Part shown: positions 7,780-14,381 of the stretch, one piece after another
Layout: each line of letters opens with the position of its first letter
Position numbering within the stretch: position 1 is the first letter of the stretch
Origin: CAXYVC01 sp964292295
GTDB taxonomy: Bacteria > Acidobacteriota > Holophagae > Holophagales > Holophagaceae
Direction: 5' to 3'
DNA length: 15,673 nucleotides
NCBI GenBank assembly: GCA_964292295.1
Contig: CAXYVC010000059.1
Location: 1-15,673 of the forward strand
Notes under the pieces: generated by a model
The model's database searches: none
The model's input: the letters and a program-made list of their open reading frames with translations, nothing else
Told to the model about the DNA's origin: nothing
Program-made: the position numbers and the translations under genes

Positions 7780-8775
7780 TCAGCCCGCCACGGCCCCTTC
7801 CAGCAGGTGCCAGCGGCGGGCACGCAGACGTTCCAGGTCCAGCAGCTCGCCCCGGGGACCGCGGCGGTGGAGCAGCAGGCAGACGCAGCACCCGTCGGAG
7901 GGCCGCACGAAGAGGGCCGGCCCCGTGAAGGCGAAGTGCATCCAGAAGCTGCCCGCAAGGCCCTCTCCGGGCGGCTCCGGCGGCTTGGGTGCGGGCTCCT
8001 GCACATCCAGGGAGACGGCCACCCGCAGCCCGGCCCCCTCGGGAAGGCGCGCCAGCAGCTGTCCGAAGCGTCCGGGCGCGAGGTCCGCCCGCTGGAGGCC
8101 GAGGCCCCAGGCGGTGCCGTCGGGGGCCCGTGCCTGGAGCTCCGCCATGCGCGCGGGGAAGCCTGCCGCGATCCAGCGCCCCAGCCAGGCGCGCAGTCGC
8201 TCCGGCGTGGCGCCGAAGCCCGCGTGCCCCTTCATGCCCGCGCGGGCGTTGAGGTCGTGAGGCCGCCCCGGGTCCGCGGGAGGCGGCGGCAGCTCCGGCG
8301 CGGCCAGGGCCCAGGCCTCTGCGTCCGGGCCTTCGGGAAGGACCGGCGGCGCCTCTGGCCAGGGCGCGGGATCGAGGCCCGTCAGCTCCGCGCCCAGATC
8401 CCGCCAGTCCCGTCCCAGCTCCCGCTCCAGCAGCTCCGCGAGCAGGCGGTAGCCCAGGTCGGAATAGCAGGCCTGGCCCTCAACGGGCGTGCGGAGCAGC
8501 GGATGCGCTGGCACGGCGCGGCACAGCTGCACGGCGAGGGACTCGCCGGTGTAGGGCCGCCACGGGGGAAGTCCCGCCTGGTGGGACAGCAGCTGTCGCA
8601 CCGTGAGGGGGGAAGGCCTGTCCCGGAAGCCCAGCTGTTCCCGCCGGTCCCGGTCCAGGTCCAGGTGGCGTAGCGCCAGGGGCGCCGGCACCAGGGGCTT
8701 GGCCAGGGGGGGCAGGTCGAAGAAGGGGATCAGCCCTCCCGGGGCAGCAGCCAGCCGTTGGGGTTGCGGATCCAC
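7780..8775 (-). CDS. Beta-lactamase-fold serine hydrolase homologue lacking the catalytic serine
   Basis: The protein resembles class C beta-lactamase/penicillin-binding-protein-like serine hydrolases. The motif expected as FDL-x-S-x-x-K is here FDLPPLAKP: the lysine remains (K26 from the GTG start) but the nucleophile serine position is proline (P23). Other family segments persist: LTVRQLLSHQAGLPPW, YSDLGYRLL (the Y-x-N region), KGHAGFGATPERLRAWL, and HFAFTGPALFV with LLLHRRGP in the C-terminal substrate-site region. The start is uncertain. The GTG at 8775, with GAGG seven bases upstream, gives 331 residues and a 46-nt overlap with the acetyltransferase gene; a CTG at 8733 overlaps its stop in the CTGA manner. 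In either case fewer than about 25 residues precede the motif, shorter than usual. A non-catalytic pseudoenzyme or a decaying gene is likely. Confidence 0.75.
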   Translation of the reverse strand: MDPQPQRLAAAPGGLIPFFDLPPLAKPLVPAPLALRHLDLDRDRREQLGFRDRPSPLTVRQLLSHQAGLPPWRPYTGESLAVQLCRAVPAHPLLRTPVEGQACYSDLGYRLLAELLERELGRDWRDLGAELTGLDPAPWPEAPPVLPEGPDAEAWALAAPELPPPPADPGRPHDLNARAGMKGHAGFGATPERLRAWLGRWIAAGFPARMAELQARAPDGTAWGLGLQRADLAPGRFGQLLARLPEGAGLRVAVSLDVQEPAPKPPEPPGEGLAGSFWMHFAFTGPALFVRPSDGCCVCLLLHRRGPRGELLDLERLRARRWHLLEGAVAG

Positions 8776-9122
8776 CCAAAGGCCTCGAGCCGGGCCCGTG
8801 GGACGAACTCGGCGGGGATGGTCCAGCGGATGCCGGGCATCCCGTCCGTGGCCGCGCGCAGCAGCTCCTCCGCCACGCCCTCCCGGGCCACGTCCGGGTG
8901 CACGGCGAGATCGCAGAGGTAGCCCTCCCAGGCGCCGTCCGTCCACCCGCGCACGAGGCCCACGAGGCGCTCGCCCAGGAAGGCCGCGTGCAGCACGTTG
9001 GAGGCCTCCAGCATGGCCCGCAGCCGCGCGTGGTCGTGCACGGGCCGGCGCAGGTGGGCGTCCGCCAGCAGGGCGGCCACCGCGTGGAGCTCCGGGATCT
9101 CGCCGCCGCGGTAGCGGATCAT
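8730..9122 (-). CDS. GNAT-family N-acetyltransferase
   Basis: A 130-residue single-domain acetyltransferase of the GNAT fold, expected to move an acetyl group from acetyl-CoA to an unknown amine. The acetyl-CoA-binding motif A is visible as LCDLAVHPDVAREGVAEELL (around residues 69-88), with R80-E-G-V-A84 as the pyrophosphate loop of the R/Q-x-x-G-x-G/A type. The start ATG at 9122 overlaps the TGA of the upstream oxidoreductase gene in an ATGA quartet, which fixes the start and indicates translational coupling. The protein lacks signal peptide and membrane segments. Its 3' end overlaps the start region of the serine-hydrolase-like gene in another frame. The shared operon suggests a sugar- or amino-group-related role, which is an inference. 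Confidence 0.85.
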   Translation of the reverse strand: MIRYRGGEIPELHAVAALLADAHLRRPVHDHARLRAMLEASNVLHAAFLGERLVGLVRGWTDGAWEGYLCDLAVHPDVAREGVAEELLRAATDGMPGIRWTIPAEFVPRARLEAFGWIRNPNGWLLPREG

Positions 9123-10081
9123 GGCCGCATCTCCTTCAGGCTGCGGGCCACGGCCTTCTGCACCTCGTCGGCCACGCGCATGGCCTCGAGGGCCTCGGCC
9201 AGGGGAACCACCTGGTCGCCCTCCCCCCGGCAGGCGGCGTAGAAGGCCTCCAGCTCGAGCATCAGGGGTTCCGCGGTCTCGATGGGACGCTCCTCGGGCA
9301 GGATCTGCGGGCCCTCGGGGCCGGGGACGAGGCGCAGCACCTCCAGCTTCTGGGCGGCGAAGTCCAGGCTGGCGTAGGTGTTCGCGCCGAAGGCGCGCAG
9401 GGTGCGCTCCTTCTTGCGCGCCACGCGGCTGGCGGTGACGGTGGCGAAGGCGCCCCCCTCGAAGCGCAGCCGGGCGTTCACCACGTCCGCGTACGGCGTG
9501 AGCACGGGCACGCCCACGGCCTCCACCGCGGTCACGGGACGCCCCACCAGGGCCAGCAGCAGGTCCAGGTCGTGGATCATCACGTCCATGATCACGTCCA
9601 CCTCGAGGCTCCGCATGGGGAAGGGGCTCACGCGGGTGGCCTCGGCGAAGCGGGGCTTGAAGCCCATGGCACGCAGGGCCATGACGGCCGGATTGAAGCG
9701 CTCCAGGTGCCCCACGCCCGCCACCAGGCCCGGCAGCTCCGCCTTGCGCGCCGCGTAGGCCCGCACCAGGGCCTCGCCCTCGGCGAGGGTGGCGGGCAGG
9801 GGCTTCTCCATCAGCAGGTGCCTGCCCCCGGGCAGCACCTGCAGGCCCAGGTCGTGGTGCGCACCCGTGGGCGCGGGCACCTGCACCGCCTCCACCTGGT
9901 CCAGCACCTCGCCCAGGGCCGGCACCCAGCGGGTCTGGAACTTCTCCGCGATCTCGCGCCCCCGGGTCTCGCTGGGGTCCACCACCGCCACCAGATCGGC
10001 CTGTTCCGAGGCCGCGGCGATGCGCGCGTGGTGCTGTCCGAGGGATCCGACGCCGCAGACGGCGACCTTCAGCTTGCTCAT
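9119..10081 (-). CDS. Gfo/Idh/MocA-family NAD(P)-dependent oxidoreductase
   Basis: A 320-residue cytoplasmic oxidoreductase with an N-terminal Rossmann fold (VAVCGVGSLGQHHA, G10-x-G12-x-x-G15), the family EKP motif (E92-K93-P94 in LLMEKPLPA), VGHLERFNPAV around 123-133, and HDLD (H170, D171, D173) in the substrate-binding domain. The VGH-x-ERFNP stretch is familiar from members near lipid A genes, including GnnA, which oxidises the 3-hydroxyl of UDP-GlcNAc before transamination by GnnB. No gnnB or lpx gene is visible here, so that role is only a possibility. The ATG at 10081 is chosen because GGAG lies seven bases upstream; an ATG six codons further up (10099) lacks such a site. The gene heads an operon with the acetyltransferase and the serine-hydrolase-like gene. 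Confidence 0.88.
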   Translation of the reverse strand: MSKLKVAVCGVGSLGQHHARIAAASEQADLVAVVDPSETRGREIAEKFQTRWVPALGEVLDQVEAVQVPAPTGAHHDLGLQVLPGGRHLLMEKPLPATLAEGEALVRAYAARKAELPGLVAGVGHLERFNPAVMALRAMGFKPRFAEATRVSPFPMRSLEVDVIMDVMIHDLDLLLALVGRPVTAVEAVGVPVLTPYADVVNARLRFEGGAFATVTASRVARKKERTLRAFGANTYASLDFAAQKLEVLRLVPGPEGPQILPEERPIETAEPLMLELEAFYAACRGEGDQVVPLAEALEAMRVADEVQKAVARSLKEMRP

Positions 10082-10175
10082 GGGGATGCTCCGTTCCAAA
10101 CGGGCTCCAGCGTACTACCAGCCCGGGCCCCGCGCGGGCGTAAGATCGGAGGCTGCCCTTCCAGAGGAGCGTCCC

Positions 10176-11426
10176 ATGCGCCTGCCCGCCCTCGCCGTCC
10201 TCCTCGCCCTCGCCGGCCCCCTCTGCGCCGCCGCCCCCCCGCGGGACCAGGCCTTCTACCGGGAGCGCCCCCTCCTGGAGCGGGAGAAGCAGGAGGAGAC
10301 AGACCGGGACCGCCGCCTGGCCGAGCGGCGCGGCGTGCCGTACCGCCAGGCCGAGGAGGCGCCGGGACGGCGCCTCACCCTGGACTTCAGCCGCCTGGAG
10401 CGTTCGCGCGGGCCTGCCCGGGTCGCGCGCCTCTGGCGCCACCCCCCCCTCCCCCAGGGGGGGACCAACACCTGCTGGTCCTTCAGCGCCACCTCCTTCC
10501 TGGAATCGGAGATCAAGCGCCAGACGGGGCGGGAGCTCAAGCTCTCGGAGATGTGGCCCGTGTACTGGGACTACGTGGCCAAGGTGAAGGAATTCGTGCG
10601 CACCAAGGGGACGAGCCTCGTGGCCGAGGGCTCGGAATCCGAGGCGGTGCTGCTGCGCCTGAAGGAGCATGGCGCCGTGCGGGCGTCCGACTACCCGGGC
10701 ATCCGCACCGAAGGCGTGCTGGACCACAGCCTCCTCATCGAGGAGCTGCGGACCTACCTCGCCGGCGTGAAGCAGGGCGACGCCTGGGACGCGCCGACCG
10801 TCGTCGCCTGTGCCCGCGCCATCCTGGACAAGCACCTGGGGCGTCCACCCGAGACGATCGCCGTGGAGGGCCGCATCACGAGCCCCCAGGCCTTCCTTCG
10901 GGAGGTCACGGGCCTGGATCTGGATGCCTACGTGGAGCTCATGTCCCTGATGCACGTCCCCTTCTACACGAAGGGCGAATACCCCGTGCCCGACAACTGG
11001 TGGCACAGCCGGGAATACCTGAACGTGCCGCTGGACGCCTGGTACGGCGCCCTGAAGGGCGCCCTGCTGAAGGGCTACTCCGTGTGCATCGGGGGCGACG
11101 TCTCCGAGCCCGGCTACGAAGGCGGCGAGGACGTGGCCATCGTGCCCACCTTCGACTGCCCGCCGGAAGCCATCGACCAGTCCAGCCGGGAGTTCCGCTT
11201 CAGCAACAAGACGACGGACGACGACCACGGCATCCACCTGGTGGGCTTCCTGCGCAAGGCCGGCCACGACTGGTTCCTGGTGAAGGACAGCGCGCGCAGC
11301 GCCCAGCGCGGCGTGCCCGGCTACACCTTCTACCGCGACGACTATGTGCGCCTGAAGATGCTCACCTTCCTGGTGCACAAGGACGCGGTGAAGGAGCTGC
11401 TGGCGCGCTTCCCCAAGGGTTCCTGA
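10176..11426 (+). CDS. Exported C1-family cysteine peptidase (bleomycin hydrolase/PepC-like)
   Basis: A 416-residue papain-fold peptidase with a signal peptide (MRLPALAVLLALAGPLCAAA), so it is probably periplasmic or secreted. Residues about 20-80 form a charged Arg/Glu-rich pro-region. The oxyanion glutamine Q94 lies six residues before the nucleophile C100 in QGGTNTCWSFS, as in papain. The catalytic histidine is H354 in HGIHLVGF. The third triad position, usually Asn in VKNSWG, is Asp here (VKDSAR, D371). The C-terminal RLKMLTFLVHKDAVKEL resembles C1B aminopeptidase-C-like proteins of Bacteroidetes. The ATG at 10176 has a strong AGAGGAG site seven bases upstream, and TAAGAT at 10141-10146 is a possible -10. 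It ends 4 nt from the convergent purN stop. The cognate substrate is unknown. Confidence 0.82.
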   Translation: MRLPALAVLLALAGPLCAAAPPRDQAFYRERPLLEREKQEETDRDRRLAERRGVPYRQAEEAPGRRLTLDFSRLERSRGPARVARLWRHPPLPQGGTNTCWSFSATSFLESEIKRQTGRELKLSEMWPVYWDYVAKVKEFVRTKGTSLVAEGSESEAVLLRLKEHGAVRASDYPGIRTEGVLDHSLLIEELRTYLAGVKQGDAWDAPTVVACARAILDKHLGRPPETIAVEGRITSPQAFLREVTGLDLDAYVELMSLMHVPFYTKGEYPVPDNWWHSREYLNVPLDAWYGALKGALLKGYSVCIGGDVSEPGYEGGEDVAIVPTFDCPPEAIDQSSREFRFSNKTTDDDHGIHLVGFLRKAGHDWFLVKDSARSAQRGVPGYTFYRDDYVRLKMLTFLVHKDAVKELLARFPKGS

Positions 11427-11430
11427 AGGC

Positions 11431-12012
11431 CTAGCGGAGGCCCCGGAGGAAGGCTTCCAGGGCCTCGGGATAGAGGCGCATCTCCTGCGCGTACACCCGT
11501 TTCTGCAGTTCCTCCGGCGTGTCCCCGGGCAGGACGGGCACCTTCGCCTGGGCCAGGATGCGCCCGTGGTCGTAGGCCTCGTCCACCAGGTGGATGGTGC
11601 AGCCGCTCTCCCGGGCCCCGGAGGCCACCACGGCGCGGTGCACGTGCATGCCGTACATGCCGGGACCGCCGAAGGCCGGCAGCAGCGCCGGATGGATGTT
11701 CAGGATGCGGCCCGCCCACCGGCCCGGGACCGCCAGCTTCTTCAGCCAGCCGCAGAGGCAGATGAGGTCGGAACCGGCCGCTTCCGCGGCGGCGTAGCAG
11801 GCTTCCGAAAAGGAGGCGTCGTCCGCATAGCCCTTGCGCGCCACCACGCGCACCGGGATGCCCTCCGCCTCGAGGCGCGCCACGCCCGCGACGGTGGCGC
11901 TGGAGCTCACGGCAACCGCGACCCGGGCCCCCACGCGCCCCTCGCGGCAGGCGCGGAGCAGGTTCAGGGCGTTGCCGCCGGTGCCGGAGATGAAGAGGGC
12001 GAGCGTGCGCAT
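11431..12012 (-). CDS. purN: Phosphoribosylglycinamide formyltransferase
   Basis: A 193-residue cytoplasmic enzyme of purine synthesis that formylates GAR to FGAR using 10-formyl-tetrahydrofolate. The GAR phosphate-binding loop is ISGTGGNALNLL, the LCGWLKKL segment lies at about 86-93, and the catalytic N105 and H107 are in ILNIHPALLPAFGG. The folate-site loop SGCTIHLVDEAYDHG carries H141 and D148, the equivalent of the essential Asp144 of E. coli PurN. Length matches the family. It is the last gene of a same-strand run after speA and the small gene, 30 nt downstream of the latter. A -10-like CACAAT six bases before its ATG suggests it may also have its own leaderless promoter. The loop normally reads GPI after the HG but here reads GRI, a mild variation. 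Confidence 0.95.
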   Translation of the reverse strand: MRTLALFISGTGGNALNLLRACREGRVGARVAVAVSSSATVAGVARLEAEGIPVRVVARKGYADDASFSEACYAAAEAAGSDLICLCGWLKKLAVPGRWAGRILNIHPALLPAFGGPGMYGMHVHRAVVASGARESGCTIHLVDEAYDHGRILAQAKVPVLPGDTPEELQKRVYAQEMRLYPEALEAFLRGLR

Positions 12013-12018
12013 GGGCCC

Positions 12019-12024
12019 ATTGTG
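12019..12024 (-). promoter_or_regulatory. -10-like hexamer CACAAT before purN
   Basis: On the minus strand CACAAT (four of six matches to TATAAT) is followed by GGGCCC and then the purN ATG at 12012. There is no Shine-Dalgarno sequence at normal spacing. No good -35 is seen. The arrangement fits a leaderless internal promoter in the 30-nt gap between the small gene and purN. Confidence 0.35.
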
Positions 12025-12042
12025 GCAGAGGGCCCGAGGGCC

Positions 12043-12369
12043 TCAGTCGTAGTCCGCCAGGAAGTCGTGGGCGTCCACACCCGTGCGGGCGAGGAAGTCC
12101 TCCGCCAGGCTGGGCACGCCGGAGCTGGGCTCGTCCAGGTAGAAGGACACGACGCGGTGCATGGGGTAGAAACGCGTGGCGAGGGCCACCTGGTCCTGCT
12201 CGCCCCGCTTCACCAGCGCGAGGACCTCCTCCCAGGGGCTGAGGTCCACGCCCCGGAGGGCGATGCCCGCGGCCTCGAGGCCGAGCAGGCGGCCCCAGAC
12301 GCGCTCCCGGGGCTCGTGGAGCACGAGCACCACGAGCTGGTTGGCCTGGAAGGGAAGCGGGATGCCCAT
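12043..12369 (-). CDS. Small conserved-looking protein of unknown function
   Basis: A 108-residue soluble protein that I do not recognise. Residues about 10-45 (NQLVVLVLHEPRERVWGRLL, then GLEAAGIALRGVDL) look like a small beta-barrel: alternating hydrophobic strands with a W-G-x-L-L and a G-I-x-L-R-G-x-D pattern reminiscent of Sm-like or PilZ-like barrels. The rest is helical and acidic, ending in HDFLADYD. There is no signal peptide, membrane segment or cysteine cluster. The ATG at 12369 is 29 nt after the speA stop, with a GAGGGGG stretch upstream as ribosome binding site. It is cotranscribed in appearance with speA and purN. A role in RNA or nucleotide binding is speculation from the strand pattern only. 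Confidence 0.75.
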   Translation of the reverse strand: MGIPLPFQANQLVVLVLHEPRERVWGRLLGLEAAGIALRGVDLSPWEEVLALVKRGEQDQVALATRFYPMHRVVSFYLDEPSSGVPSLAEDFLARTGVDAHDFLADYD

Positions 12370-12398
12370 GTCGTCCCCCTCGGAAAGGCGGATCGCCT

Positions 12399-14297
12399 TC
12401 AGTGCATTTCGAGGTACGTGTGGAGCTTGCGCTGCTGGGTCAGCAGGATCTTCAGCGCCTCGCTGGCGTCGCTGTGCACGCTGGTCTTCCGGCGGCGGCT
12501 GGGCCCCTGCACCAGTTCGTCCGGGTCGTAGTGCACGCCCCGCAGCATGTCGTCGATGGTCTGGGCGGGCACGATCTGCTGGATGCGGAAGTCCTCGTCC
12601 TCGTTGACCACCACGTGGGCCTCGTTGGGCGTGCCGAAGAGGTTGTGGCGCATGCCGAGGGTGTCCTGGTACGCCCCCGTGAGGAAGAACCCGATGTAGT
12701 AGGGCTCGCCGCTCTTCGGCTCGTGGAGGGGCAGTTCGTCGCGCACATCCTTCAGGTCGATGAACTTGTCCACCTTGCCGTCGCTGTCGCAGGTGATGTC
12801 GCACAGCGTGGCGGAGAGGGTGGGCTTCTCCTTCAGGCGGTGGATGGGCATGGCCGGGAAGAGCTGGTCGATGGCCCAATGGTCGGGCATGGACTGGAAG
12901 ACGCTGAAGTTGGCGATGAGCTTGTCCGCCAGGCTCTTGTTCAGGTCCTGGAACTCCTCGGGCACGTACTTCAGGCTCTTGCTCTGGAGCACGCGCTGGA
13001 GCTTGCGGCAGACCTCCCAGAAGAGGATCTCGCCCTTCGCCCGGTCCTCCAGACTCAGGTAGCCCAGGTTGAAGAGCGTGAGCAGCTCGTCCTTCTGGGT
13101 GATGGCGTCGTGGTACATCTCCGCGAAGTTCTTCACGGAGAGGTTGTCCCGGGTGTAGGCCAGCTCCTTCAGCACCTGGGGTTCCTGGCCCGTGAGCTCC
13201 ACCTTGTACTTCGTGTGGGTGGTGTCGATGAGGCCCACGATGTCCACCACCACCACCTCGTGGTAGGCCACGATGGAGCGCCCGCTCTCGCTGAGGAGGT
13301 TCGGCACGGGCACCTGCTCCTGGGTGCAGATGTCCTTGGTGGTGTAGACCACGTCCTCCGCGTACTCGTGGATGCTGTAGTTCATGGAGCTGCTGAAGGT
13401 GGTGCGGCTGCCGTCGTAGTCGACGCCGAGGCCGCCGCCCACGTTCAGGTAGCGCAGGGGCACGCCCCGCTTGCAGAGCTTGGCGTAGAGGCGGGTCGCC
13501 TCCTTCAGGGCGGCCTTCACCTTGCGGATGTCCGTGATCTGGCTGCCGATGTGGAAGTGCAGCTCCTGCACGGCGTCCAGCATGCCGCGCTTCTCCAGTA
13601 CCTCCACCGCGTCCAGGATCTCCCGGGTGTTCAGGCCGAACTTGGCGTGGTCACCCGCGCTGCCCTCCCACTTGCCGCTGCCCATGGCCGCGAGCTTGAA
13701 GCGCAGGCCCAGCAGCGGGTCGACCTTCAGCTCCTTGGCCACCTTCAGGATGAGGGGCAGCTCGGTCATCTTCTCCACGGTGATGAGGACGTTGCGCCCC
13801 GCCTTGCGCGCCAGCAGGGCCATGCGGATGAAGGTCTCGTCCTTGTAGCCGTTGCACAGGACCATCGCGTCCTCGTGCAGGTTCATGGAGAGGGCGATCA
13901 TCAGCTCCGGCTTGCTGCCCGCCTCCAGGCCGTAGCGGTACTTGTAGCCCGCCTTGGCGACCTGATCGACGACCTCCTTCACCTGGTTCGTCTTCACGGG
14001 AAAGACGCCCTGGTAGTCGCCCTCATAGTCGTAGGCCTTCATGGCCTTGCGGAAGGCCTCGTTCAGCTCCGTCACGCGGCTGGAGAGGATCTGGGGGAAG
14101 CGCAGCACCAGCGGGGTCTGGACCCCCTTCTTGCGGAGCTGGGTCACCACGTCGTGCAGGTCGCAGCTCAGGTTCTCGTCCCGGGTGGGAAAGACCTCGA
14201 GGTGCCCCTTGCTGTTGATCCCGAAATAGCCGTAGCCCCATTCGCGGACGCCGTAGAGCTCCAACGAGTCCTGGATCCCGTAGTGCTTCATCGCCAT
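12399..14297 (-). CDS. speA: Biosynthetic arginine decarboxylase
   Basis: A 632-residue PLP-dependent fold-III decarboxylase that turns arginine into agmatine, the first step of a route to putrescine and spermidine. The PLP lysine is K102 in GVFPVKTNQ. The HFHIGSQI stretch (248-254), NVGGGLGVDYDGS (285-297) and SESGR (336-340) form the phosphate and cofactor site. ITCDSDG with C503 supplies the conserved active-site residues from the partner subunit. Length is close to E. coli SpeA (658). The ATG at 14297 is chosen because GGGAGG lies ten bases upstream. Between them is a two-codon ATG-TCC-TGA mini-frame ending one base before the start, possibly fortuitous. A TATAAC at 14338-14333 is a plausible -10. 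The small gene and purN follow on the same strand. No agmatinase or agmatine deiminase is visible in the window. Confidence 0.95.
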   Translation of the reverse strand: MAMKHYGIQDSLELYGVREWGYGYFGINSKGHLEVFPTRDENLSCDLHDVVTQLRKKGVQTPLVLRFPQILSSRVTELNEAFRKAMKAYDYEGDYQGVFPVKTNQVKEVVDQVAKAGYKYRYGLEAGSKPELMIALSMNLHEDAMVLCNGYKDETFIRMALLARKAGRNVLITVEKMTELPLILKVAKELKVDPLLGLRFKLAAMGSGKWEGSAGDHAKFGLNTREILDAVEVLEKRGMLDAVQELHFHIGSQITDIRKVKAALKEATRLYAKLCKRGVPLRYLNVGGGLGVDYDGSRTTFSSSMNYSIHEYAEDVVYTTKDICTQEQVPVPNLLSESGRSIVAYHEVVVVDIVGLIDTTHTKYKVELTGQEPQVLKELAYTRDNLSVKNFAEMYHDAITQKDELLTLFNLGYLSLEDRAKGEILFWEVCRKLQRVLQSKSLKYVPEEFQDLNKSLADKLIANFSVFQSMPDHWAIDQLFPAMPIHRLKEKPTLSATLCDITCDSDGKVDKFIDLKDVRDELPLHEPKSGEPYYIGFFLTGAYQDTLGMRHNLFGTPNEAHVVVNEDEDFRIQQIVPAQTIDDMLRGVHYDPDELVQGPSRRRKTSVHSDASEALKILLTQQRKLHTYLEMH

Positions 14298-14332
14298 CTC
14301 AGGACATCCTCCCAGCTAAGGTCCGAACTGTC

Positions 14333-14338
14333 GTTATA
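14333..14338 (-). promoter_or_regulatory. Candidate -10 TATAAC upstream of speA
   Basis: TATAAC on the minus strand matches the -10 consensus at five of six positions. It lies 35 bases upstream of the speA ATG within the 77-nt queG-speA gap, leaving a leader of about 28 nt that contains a GGGAGG ribosome binding site. A convincing -35 is not visible. Confidence 0.4.
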
Positions 14339-14362
14339 GGGGGTTTGCCTGGGCAGCGCCAT

Positions 14363-14381
14363 GGAATAGTTCGGCTATTCC
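14363..14381. repeat. Perfect 7-bp inverted repeat at the queG stop codon
   Basis: GGAATAG and CTATTCC flank a five-base loop (TTCGG on plus, CCGAA on minus). The minus-strand copy contains the queG TAG. No T-run follows on the minus strand, so it is not a standard intrinsic terminator. It could be an RNA hairpin that partly attenuates or protects queG mRNA, or an operator just upstream of the speA promoter. It stands out as AT-rich in a very GC-rich region. Confidence 0.4.

Noticed and set aside
4695..7928. Very long open frame (1077 codons) antisense to the SpoIID-type gene and running into the hydrolase gene
   Set aside because: Its His/Gln/Arg/Ala-rich translation has no recognisable domain and mirrors the GC-rich third positions of the real genes; it also crosses the alpha/beta hydrolase gene out of frame.
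8776..8946. Longer start for the serine-hydrolase-like gene at the ATG at 8946
   Set aside because: The added N-terminal residues are Arg/Gly-rich out-of-frame translation of the acetyltransferase core and do not resemble the hydrolase family's N-terminus.
8603..11434. 943-codon plus-strand open frame opposite the acetyltransferase and oxidoreductase, continuing through the C1 peptidase gene
   Set aside because: It is antisense to two well-supported genes and out of frame with the C1 peptidase; the composition is Arg/Gly/Pro/His-rich without motifs.
14299..14307. Two-codon upstream frame (ATG TCC TGA) as a regulatory uORF for speA
   Set aside because: The GGGAGG site abuts its ATG with no spacer, so it is unlikely to be translated; the same site at ten bases serves speA.
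12402..14339. 645-codon open frame exactly antisense to speA
   Set aside because: speA is unmistakable on the minus strand. The antisense product is His/Val/Leu/Glu-rich, as expected from reverse-complemented GC-rich codons.
14363..14381. Hairpin as an intrinsic terminator of queG
   Set aside because: The stem is perfect but AT-containing and short, and no T-run follows on the minus strand.
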